Below are positions 12,116 to 18,629 of a stretch of DNA of 18,629 bases, in pieces; position 1 is the first letter of the stretch, and the number at the start of each line of letters is the position of its first letter. The translations under genes and the position numbers were made by a program. The stretch covers positions 1 through 18,629 of the forward strand of contig JAZDMB010000034.1 of assembly GCA_043801445.1 (NCBI GenBank), written 5' to 3'. A model generated the notes under the pieces. The model saw only the letters and a program-made list of their open reading frames with translations. It was not told the origin of the DNA and searched no databases. The stretch is from JAZDFP01 sp043801445 (GTDB lineage: Bacteria; Planctomycetota; MHYJ01; JACQXL01).

Positions 12116-14029
12116 ATGTCTGAAAATATTCTTGCGCAAATTAATAGTCCGGCTGACCTCAAGAAATTACCGATAGAGAAACTTCCTCAATTGGCTAATG
12201 AAATACGTCAGAAAATCATTGAGATAACATTCAAGAATGGCGGGCATCTGGGGTCAAATCTTGGCGTTATTGAGTTAACTATTGCGTTACATTATGTATT
12301 TAACCTGGAACATGACCGTGTTACCTGGGACGTAAGCCATCAATGCTATACACATAAAATACTTACAGGCAGAAAAGACCGTTTTGATTCTATCCGGCTG
12401 CATCAAGGTTTGAGTGGATTTACTAATCCTGAAGAAAGTCCATATGATACTTTTGTAGTCGGTCATGCCGGGACATCCATCTCAACCGCATTAGGTATTG
12501 CTGCTGCCGACAGTTTAAACCGTCCAGAAATAATCGGGACTCAGCCGCCGCTTCGTAAAGTCATTGCTGTTTGCGGTGATGGGGCATTGACCTCCGGGAT
12601 GAATCTGGAAGCGCTTAATTATGCCGGGATATTAAAGAAAAACATTATCGTTATTCTCAATGATAATAAGATGTCTATCTCTCATACGGTTGGCGCAATG
12701 GCTAATTATCTCACTAAACTCAGGACATCTTATCTATATCAAGACCTCAGGAAAGATGTTTCCAGTCTTCTTGAAATGTTACCTAAAGTCAGCCAGAAGA
12801 TGGAGAAGGCATTTCATCATGTTCGTGCCGCGGCATTAGCGCCATTAGGCGGGGCTATTTTTGAAGAATTGGGCTGGTCTTATTTCGGTCCGATTGAGGG
12901 TCATAATATTCGCCTGCTGATTGATAATCTTAAAACTATAGCACAACTTAAAGGACCTATTTTACTCCATATCATAACTGAAAAAGGTCAGGGTTTGCAA
13001 GGCGCTATCGACGACCCGTATAAAATGCACGGCGTCGGTCCGTTAAAGATTGCTGATGGTAAGATTTCTTCAGACCAGAAATCACGCACTAATTATACTG
13101 ATGCTTTTGCTGAAAATGTAGTAGAATTAGCTGCTAAAGATGATAAGATTGTCGGCATAACTGCGGCAATGCCTGACGGTACCGGCTTGGTTAAACTGCA
13201 AGAAAAGTTCCCCAATCGTTATTTTGATGTCGGTATCTGCGAACAACAGGCAGTAGGATTGGCTGGCGGCATGGCTAAAGCAGGATTGAAACCAATCGTA
13301 GCGATTTATTCTACATTTCTGCAGAGGGCATTTGACCAGCTTTTTCACGAAATCGCCTTACAGAAGAGTAACGTTGTCTTTGCTATTGATCGTGCCGGAT
13401 TAGTCGGTGCAGATGGTCCCACGCATCACGGTGTTTATGACATTGCTTATTGCCGGATTTTCCCTAATTTTGTCCTGATGGCGCCGCGTGACGGGGATGA
13501 ATTCAGGGAAATGCTCATCTTTGCTACCAGCCAGAAAAAACCGGCTTTTATTCGTTATCCAAGAGCGCCTATACCTCAACCGATAATCTCTTCTGTCGAA
13601 CCAATTAAAGAAGGCAAATCAGAGATATTACGCAGAGGTAAAGACGGTGTTTTATTGGCTTATGGCTCAATGGTTTATCCGGCTTATTATGCCGCCGAGT
13701 TATTAAAGAAAGAGAATATAGAACTCACTGTGGTTAATGCCCGGTTTGCTAAACCTGTGGACGAAGAACTTATCAGTAAACTACTTAAAGAAACGTCTTT
13801 TATTATCACGTTGGAAGAACATATTATCAATGGTGGTTTTGGCTCGACAGTATTGGAATCTGCCAGTCATTCAGAAGAAACACGTCAGTATCTCAATAAG
13901 ATTATTACCGTGGGAATACCTGACCAATTCATAGAACACGGCTCAAGAGAAAAATTATTGGGGTTATTAGGTCTTGACGTAGCAGGTATTATTAAACTGG
14001 TTAAGGATAGATTAGTAAGTCACCAATAA
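12116..14029 (+). CDS. dxs: 1-deoxy-D-xylulose-5-phosphate synthase
   Basis: 637 aa, first enzyme of the MEP isoprenoid pathway: pyruvate plus glyceraldehyde 3-phosphate give DXP, with thiamine diphosphate (TPP). The TPP domain has GGHLGSNLGVIELTIALH (catalytic-type H44), WDVSHQCYTHKILTGR, GHAGTSISTALG, CGDGALTSGMNLEALN (154-158 GDGAL) and NDNKMSIS. The Pyr domain has FDVGICEQQAVGLAGGMA (E376) and DRAGLVGADGPTHHGVYD; the C-terminal transketolase domain ends the protein. Length is typical. The family's usual GHSSTS-type block here reads GHAGTS. The ATG follows the octamer array by 5 bases with no Shine-Dalgarno site, so initiation may depend on upstream translation. Shares a pathway with the polyprenyl synthase upstream. 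Confidence 0.97.
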   Translation: MSENILAQINSPADLKKLPIEKLPQLANEIRQKIIEITFKNGGHLGSNLGVIELTIALHYVFNLEHDRVTWDVSHQCYTHKILTGRKDRFDSIRLHQGLSGFTNPEESPYDTFVVGHAGTSISTALGIAAADSLNRPEIIGTQPPLRKVIAVCGDGALTSGMNLEALNYAGILKKNIIVILNDNKMSISHTVGAMANYLTKLRTSYLYQDLRKDVSSLLEMLPKVSQKMEKAFHHVRAAALAPLGGAIFEELGWSYFGPIEGHNIRLLIDNLKTIAQLKGPILLHIITEKGQGLQGAIDDPYKMHGVGPLKIADGKISSDQKSRTNYTDAFAENVVELAAKDDKIVGITAAMPDGTGLVKLQEKFPNRYFDVGICEQQAVGLAGGMAKAGLKPIVAIYSTFLQRAFDQLFHEIALQKSNVVFAIDRAGLVGADGPTHHGVYDIAYCRIFPNFVLMAPRDGDEFREMLIFATSQKKPAFIRYPRAPIPQPIISSVEPIKEGKSEILRRGKDGVLLAYGSMVYPAYYAAELLKKENIELTVVNARFAKPVDEELISKLLKETSFIITLEEHIINGGFGSTVLESASHSEETRQYLNKIITVGIPDQFIEHGSREKLLGLLGLDVAGIIKLVKDRLVSHQ

Positions 14030-14088
14030 ATATTGATATTTTCTACAGAAGTTTACTTAATTAGAGAAATATAAAAAAGGAGAAAAAT

Positions 14089-15468
14089 ATGTTTTATAAA
14101 TACTTTTGGTTAACGGTTATTTCGGTTGCTATACCATTTTCGGCACTTGCACAGGAACCTGAAGATGTAAAAACAGATTACCAGAAAAAACTAACAGAAA
14201 TACAGAATACCGATGCTTCAGATTTCTATCAATTAGGGAAATGGGCTAAAGACAAGAAATTGTTCGGTCCGGCTAAAACATATTTTAAGAAAGCATTAGA
14301 AGTGAAACCGGATTATCCAGAGGTCGATGAGGCCTTGTCAGAAAATCTGACAGGCGACATCCCTAATAATTATTTTGACATTGCCAAAGAATGCCGTAAA
14401 AAAATACAGGAATCTGAACAAAAATGCGCTAACCGTCTGACAGAACTAGCAAAGTATTGTAAGAGTAAAAATTTAGCAGAAGAAAAGGAATTCTGCATTA
14501 ATGAAGCATTAAAATATGACTTTAATAATAAGTCAGCCCGCGACCAAAAAGGTGAAGTTAAAGTTGATGCTTTCGGTTGGCTTATGAAAACAGATGCGGA
14601 AAAGGTTAAAAACGGGCTAATAAAAGCTAATGGAAAATGGCTGCCGAAAAATGAGGTTGAAAAATTGAAGGCAAAATGGGAAGACGCTTGGGAATTCAAA
14701 AGCGACCATTACTTGCTGAAGACTAATATTCCTTTTAACAAAGCACACAAGGCTCTTGAGGAGTTGGAAACATTATATGATGCTGCTCTGAATATGTTTT
14801 ACGGGTTAGATGGATTTGAACTTCCCAAAAATGAGTTTTTTGACATATTCTATTTTGAGAACCAGGAAGATTTTCAAGTGCATACAGCCCAATGCGACCC
14901 TAATGCCAAAGAGGCTCCGGGATATTACAACCGCGGCGATAAAGCCGTGCATATCTGGCAATTTGACGTCTATCGCCCTAAAAGTGCCGGCGGTGTTGCA
15001 ACTAATGAACACGGAACCATTTCTCACGAGTCTATCCATCAGTTACTGTGTCTCGGAACAGGTTCGGATGAAGGCCAATTCAATAGCTCTCATTATTGGG
15101 CATCTGAAGCCATGTCAACATACTTTGAAACTATGAAAATCAATAACGGAACTGTTTCATTCGGCAATCAAACTGTCAAAACACTGTGGCTTAAGAAAAA
15201 TCTGCCGGATATGAAAATCGGCATAAAGAATCTAGTCAACTTAGGCAGGGCAGATTTCAATTCATCGGAAGTTCAAAATAAATATTCCCAGACAGTCGGT
15301 TTGGCGTTATTTTTGATGCAGCACGAAAAATATAAACTGCGTTTTCTGGAATATATTATTGCCGCCCATAAAGGAAAGCTGGATAAGTCTTTTGACGAAT
15401 TTATGAAGATTGACGATATGGATAAATTTGAAAAAGAGTGGCTTGAATTCGTAAAGAAGAAAATATAA
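14089..15468 (+). CDS. Exported TPR protein with DUF1570-like HExxH metallopeptidase domain (459 aa)
   Basis: A signal peptide is clear (LTVISVAIPFSALA, cleavage after A21 before QEPED). Residues about 45-85 resemble one TPR (FYQLGKWAKDKKLFGPAKTYFKKALEVKPDYPE), followed by a helical region containing four Cys (near 102-143). The C-terminal half is a putative zinc peptidase: H313-E-S-I-H317 and, 23 residues on, E340 in WASEAMSTYFE, the HExxH...E layout of gluzincin-type DUF1570 proteins. The expected site is periplasmic or surface. The substrate is unknown. AAGGAG lies 6-7 bases before the ATG. It is separated from dxs by 59 bp, and livF-like sequence starts 7 bp after its stop. It is related in plan to the gene at 16296-18617. 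Confidence 0.85.
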   Translation: MFYKYFWLTVISVAIPFSALAQEPEDVKTDYQKKLTEIQNTDASDFYQLGKWAKDKKLFGPAKTYFKKALEVKPDYPEVDEALSENLTGDIPNNYFDIAKECRKKIQESEQKCANRLTELAKYCKSKNLAEEKEFCINEALKYDFNNKSARDQKGEVKVDAFGWLMKTDAEKVKNGLIKANGKWLPKNEVEKLKAKWEDAWEFKSDHYLLKTNIPFNKAHKALEELETLYDAALNMFYGLDGFELPKNEFFDIFYFENQEDFQVHTAQCDPNAKEAPGYYNRGDKAVHIWQFDVYRPKSAGGVATNEHGTISHESIHQLLCLGTGSDEGQFNSSHYWASEAMSTYFETMKINNGTVSFGNQTVKTLWLKKNLPDMKIGIKNLVNLGRADFNSSEVQNKYSQTVGLALFLMQHEKYKLRFLEYIIAAHKGKLDKSFDEFMKIDDMDKFEKEWLEFVKKKI

Positions 15469-15475
15469 CGGTCAC

Positions 15476-16183
15476 ATGTTAAAACTGAATGATGTTCATA
15501 CTGCGTACGGACCTATTGAAGTGCTCAAGGGTATTTCATTAGAGGTCAAACAAGGCGAGATTGTAACCATTATCGGCGCCAATGGCGCAGGTAAAACCAC
15601 CACTTTAATGACCATCTGCGGTATAAATAAGACCAAAAAAAGGACATATTACATTCAACGGAGAAAATATTGAGAATCTTCCTTCGCACCGGATTGTTGC
15701 TTTAGGTATTTCGCAGGCACCGGAAGGCAGGCGTATCTTCCCGCGCCTGACGGTCAAGGAAAATCTGGAAATGGGGGCGCATTCACGCGGACTGATAAGG
15801 AGAATTTCCCGGCTGATTTGGAACATGTCTTTAATCTTTTTCCTATACTCAAAGAACGCCGGAACCAGAAAGGCGGCACTCTTTCAGGCGGTGAGCAGCA
15901 GATGCTTGCAATTGCCCGGGCATTAATGGCTAAACCCAGGTTATTACTTCTCGATGAACCATCATTGGGATTGGCTCCGATTATCGCAAGCAAGATATTT
16001 GAAGTTATCAGGGAATTAAATAAATCCGGCACCACGATTTTAGTCGTGGAGCAGAATGCCCGGATGGTGCTCCGGATTGCCCACCGCGGCTATGTAATGG
16101 AACTCGGTAAGATAATCATGTCAGGTACAGCCCAATCGCTCCTTCATAACCCCGGGATAATTGAGGCATATTTAGGCGGATAG
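15476..16183 (+). pseudogene. livF: livF-type ABC transporter ATPase, two frameshifts
   Basis: ATPase of the branched-chain amino acid (Liv/HAAT) ABC importer family. Three consecutive pieces together make a full-length LivF. (1) From 15476: MLKLNDVHTAYGPIEVLKG and Walker A GANGAGKTTT. (2) In the +1 frame from about 15642 to 15789: GHITFNGENIENLPSHRIV, Q-loop SQAPEGRRIFPRLTV, ENLEMGAHSR. (3) Back in the first frame: signature LSGGEQQML, Walker B LLLLDEPSLGLAP, H-loop replaced as usual in a VVEQNA context, ending EAYLGG. The first shift is at a run of seven A (15635-15641), where six would keep frame; the second is near 15785-15792 (CGCGGACT), where one base seems missing. This could be real decay or assembly error. 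No livG, livH, livM or binding protein is present in the window. Confidence 0.85.
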
Positions 16184-16225
16184 TAATTACTTGCTCCCAG
16201 TCTAAATTAATTTTTATATTTTCAC

Positions 16226-16253
16226 TTGACTAAAGTAAATTTGTTGGTATATT
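16226..16253 (+). promoter_or_regulatory. Promoter for the 773-aa peptidase gene
   Basis: -35 TTGACT (16226-16231), a 16-bp spacer and -10 TATATT (16248-16253), 42 bases before the ATG at 16296. The leader contains CCTTATTAAGG, a small palindrome, and then GAGG as the ribosome-binding site. Confidence 0.6.
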
Positions 16254-16295
16254 ACTAATATATTAACCTTATTAAGGAAAAAGTGAGGATAATTT

Positions 16296-18617
16296 ATGAT
16301 GTCCAAAAAAATAATCTATGTCCTTTTGGCGGTTGTTATCACGGTAGGATTCTGCAGCTTTCTTAACTATTCAAACACTTTCGGACAAAGCGCAAAGGAG
16401 TCGCCTAAAGACCTTTACGACAAAGCCAATGAATTCTTTACGGCACAGAACTGGAAAGATGCTTTACTTGTTTATCAAAAACTAATCGCAAAATACGGCA
16501 AGGATTCTTTCGTAAAACCAAAAATAAAAGAAATAGAGGATAAAATCAGTCAATGTGAAGGGAAGTTGGGGATAATTAAAGACATTGCTAAGATTTTTAA
16601 GGGTAAGCCAAAATTAGAAAAAAGGCCTAATGGCGATAATGTCTTAAAACTGCTTTATGTGTTTAACAAGGAAGATGAAATCGAAGATTTCGAGAGTTTT
16701 TCATGCGATGAGATGAAGATTGTCAACAAGACACTTCAAGTAAAAGGCCGGGGCGGACGTTTTTTCTGTAATCTGAAAGATGTTATCTTTATGAATGAAC
16801 TTACGGTGGAATGCAACGTAATGATTGTTCCGCCCACAGAACACGGAGCCAGAATATGCGTATTTTATGATCCTGAAGCCGGGGCCGGCTATTTATTTAG
16901 CTTGAGATATAGAATAGAGGGTTTGGTCCAAAATAGTTGTATCAGAATAGAATCTGAGGATGAGAATGATGACCTGAAAAATCGTGACCTTTTCATGGGC
17001 GGAAAAGTGAAAATAGAGACAGGCAAAATCTATACGGTTAAGATTATCGCCAAAAGTAATCAATTTAATTTTTATATCAATAATGAACTGGTTAAAACCG
17101 TGACTGATAAAACATATTACCAGGGACTGCTCCGTTTCGGAGGATATAGCAGCACCGTCCAATATAGTAACATAAAAATAGAAGGGGTCGTTAATCCGTC
17201 ATGGTTAGACAAGGCATTTTCCAAGGCAACCACCGAATCACTGGCTTCAAAAGAGGAAGATTTAGCAGCCACCCAGCAAATAGGTGAGGTGAAAATGGAC
17301 TTGAGCGCGGAGAGCGAGGAAGCATTGGCTAATATTCCTAATGCGATAGTAGAAAAATATAAAAAGGGAAAATCCGAGATGCTCAAATTCCCTGTCAGAT
17401 TCAGAAGTTGGTCAGAAATATTAAAACCAACTAAAGACGCCCTGGCAATCTTTGAGGAAATAATTAATTATGCGCCTGATTTTGCGGCGGCTTATTATCA
17501 ACGGGCTAATTGTTATGACAGGTTAGGCGAAAAACAAAATGCGCTGAATGATCTTACCAAAGCCATTGAAAAATTCCCCAATTTCCACGAGGCTTATTGT
17601 AAGCGCGGTGATGCCTATCGTGAACTGTCCAAGTATCAGGAAGCCCTGGCCGATTATGAAAAATGCATTTCAATTAAGGCGAATTATTCCGAAGGTTATA
17701 GCGGGCGGGGATATATTCGCTTTATTTTGAATGAACGCGATAAGGCTATGCCTGACATTGATAAGGCTATAGAATTGGATTCTACCAATCATGAGGCGCA
17801 GGATTACAAGAAAAATCTCCAGCATGTCATCAAAGGACCGCTCTGGCCTATTTCCTATGACAAAGAAACCGAACATTTCAAGATTAAAACTGATATCAGC
17901 CAGGACAAATGTGATGTCTATGGCGACCAGCTTGAAACGATGCGTAAATATTATGCCGAGATGTTTGATGTCAAAGATAGTATTCAACGTAAAAAACAGG
18001 TATATATCTTCAATACCGAAGAAGGTTATCAAACCTATGCCGAATTATCCACCCAGGACCGCGCCGAATACACACTTGGTTATTATCATCCCGACTATCA
18101 GGAGTTCTTGGTATTTGAACGGCCGACAAAGGAAGCTCATGTTTTAAAGGTATTGTACCACGAAGGTTTTCATATGTTTATTGATTCAATCATACCCACA
18201 ATACCTATCTGGCTTAATGAAGGATTTGCAGAATATTTCAACGGGACGGAGATGGAATATCAGCAGAAAAAATGGGTGATAACTAAAAAAGGGCAGCCGA
18301 TAGAAAGACTCAAAATACTCCAGCCCGGCATTGAGGCAGGCGCAGTGGTTTCTTTCGAACAGATAATGAATGAATCTCAATCAGAATTTTATTCGGAGCC
18401 TTCTATACGTTATGCGCAGGCATGGTCTATGGTCCATTTCTTCTTTCATTTTCAGGATGGCACCTATAAAAAAGTGCTGGTGGATTATATTAAAGCATTA
18501 AAGGACGGTAAATCCCAACTGCAGACTTATGATGATACTTTCAAGAAAAAAGACATTGCAAAAATGCAGAAAGAATGGACTAACTACGCCAAGGGATTGA
18601 AGCTAAAGACAAAATAG
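16296..18617 (+). CDS. Exported multidomain TPR/LamG-like protein with DUF1570-type HExxH peptidase (773 aa)
   Basis: The signal segment is at residues about 5-30 (IIYVLLAVVITVGFCSFL...TFGQS). Next is a TPR-like pair (DLYDKANEFFTAQNWKDALLVYQKLIAKYG). A beta-rich domain follows at about 110-300 (FESFSCDEMKIVNKTLQVKG...GKIYTVKIIAKSNQFNFYINNELVKTV...GLLRFGGYSSTVQYSNIKIEG), the pattern of LamG/DUF1080-like concanavalin folds. Three TPRs come at about 395-500 (AAAYYQRANCYDRLGEKQNAL; AYCKRGDAYRELSKYQEAL; GYSGRGYIRFILNERDKAM). The C-terminal peptidase has H622-E-G-F-H626 and E642 in WLNEGFAEYF, a complete zinc-binding set. It is probably secreted or anchored at the envelope; the substrate is unknown. 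GAGG precedes the start at 16296; the next codon is also ATG and could be used. The frame closes 12 bases before the window end. Confidence 0.9.
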   Translation: MMSKKIIYVLLAVVITVGFCSFLNYSNTFGQSAKESPKDLYDKANEFFTAQNWKDALLVYQKLIAKYGKDSFVKPKIKEIEDKISQCEGKLGIIKDIAKIFKGKPKLEKRPNGDNVLKLLYVFNKEDEIEDFESFSCDEMKIVNKTLQVKGRGGRFFCNLKDVIFMNELTVECNVMIVPPTEHGARICVFYDPEAGAGYLFSLRYRIEGLVQNSCIRIESEDENDDLKNRDLFMGGKVKIETGKIYTVKIIAKSNQFNFYINNELVKTVTDKTYYQGLLRFGGYSSTVQYSNIKIEGVVNPSWLDKAFSKATTESLASKEEDLAATQQIGEVKMDLSAESEEALANIPNAIVEKYKKGKSEMLKFPVRFRSWSEILKPTKDALAIFEEIINYAPDFAAAYYQRANCYDRLGEKQNALNDLTKAIEKFPNFHEAYCKRGDAYRELSKYQEALADYEKCISIKANYSEGYSGRGYIRFILNERDKAMPDIDKAIELDSTNHEAQDYKKNLQHVIKGPLWPISYDKETEHFKIKTDISQDKCDVYGDQLETMRKYYAEMFDVKDSIQRKKQVYIFNTEEGYQTYAELSTQDRAEYTLGYYHPDYQEFLVFERPTKEAHVLKVLYHEGFHMFIDSIIPTIPIWLNEGFAEYFNGTEMEYQQKKWVITKKGQPIERLKILQPGIEAGAVVSFEQIMNESQSEFYSEPSIRYAQAWSMVHFFFHFQDGTYKKVLVDYIKALKDGKSQLQTYDDTFKKKDIAKMQKEWTNYAKGLKLKTK

Positions 18618-18629
18618 TTAATATAGAAC

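Noticed and set aside
15635..15641. Programmed ribosomal frameshift in livF
   Set aside because: The A7 run would need a +1 shift, and a second shift in the opposite sense is needed 150 bases later; no stimulatory structure is evident.

Overview
The window looks like a chromosomal piece of an uncultured Gram-negative-type bacterium with moderate to low G+C. The best guess is Planctomycetota (Brocadiia-like) or a similar environmental lineage such as Omnitrophota. The pointers are secreted TPR/DUF1570-type metallopeptidases, a DUF1844 protein beside pyrG, a stray four-helix-bundle (S23-like) gene, and many short-period repeats between genes. There is no rRNA or other firm marker, so this placement is inference.

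Left block (1-5.2 kb, minus strand): an uncharacterised protein with a Fn3-like C-terminus (73-774) lies downstream of a repeat-rich, gene-poor stretch (781-1255). That stretch holds a nine-copy 21-bp tandem array, several hairpins and two copies of what may be one structured leader RNA. Next comes a run of membrane-protein genes read right to left: a 103-aa protein, a PiT phosphate permease, a DedA protein and a TerC/Alx protein. Three of the four are followed at once by a tiny single-TM ORF of 29-40 aa. A short in-frame remnant of a second PiT gene lies between dedA and terC, and a REP/MITE-like double palindrome lies upstream of dedA. A small exported protein (4895-5125) has its own good promoter with an 18-bp palindrome over the -10.

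Middle (5.2-8.3 kb, minus strand): an exported protein follows a tRNA-Cys whose elbow nucleotides are non-canonical. A 9-bp-period inverted array comes next, then a CofH-like radical SAM gene overlapping a PHP-domain phosphoesterase gene. The PHP gene faces pyrG across a divergent promoter region.

Right block (8.5-18.6 kb, plus strand): pyrG (CTP synthase), a DUF1844 protein, a polyprenyl synthase (IspA-like), a four-helix-bundle protein and dxs; the synthase and dxs serve isoprenoid supply. Octamer arrays occupy three of the junctions here, and they flank the four-helix gene as an inverted pair. The block ends with two exported TPR/HExxH metallopeptidases on either side of a livF-type ABC ATPase gene broken by two compensating frameshifts.

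No complete novel defence or mobile system is evident. The best leads are the octamer-bounded four-helix cassette, the duplicated structured leader, the unusual tRNA-Cys, the coupled single-TM micro-ORFs and the PiT remnant.
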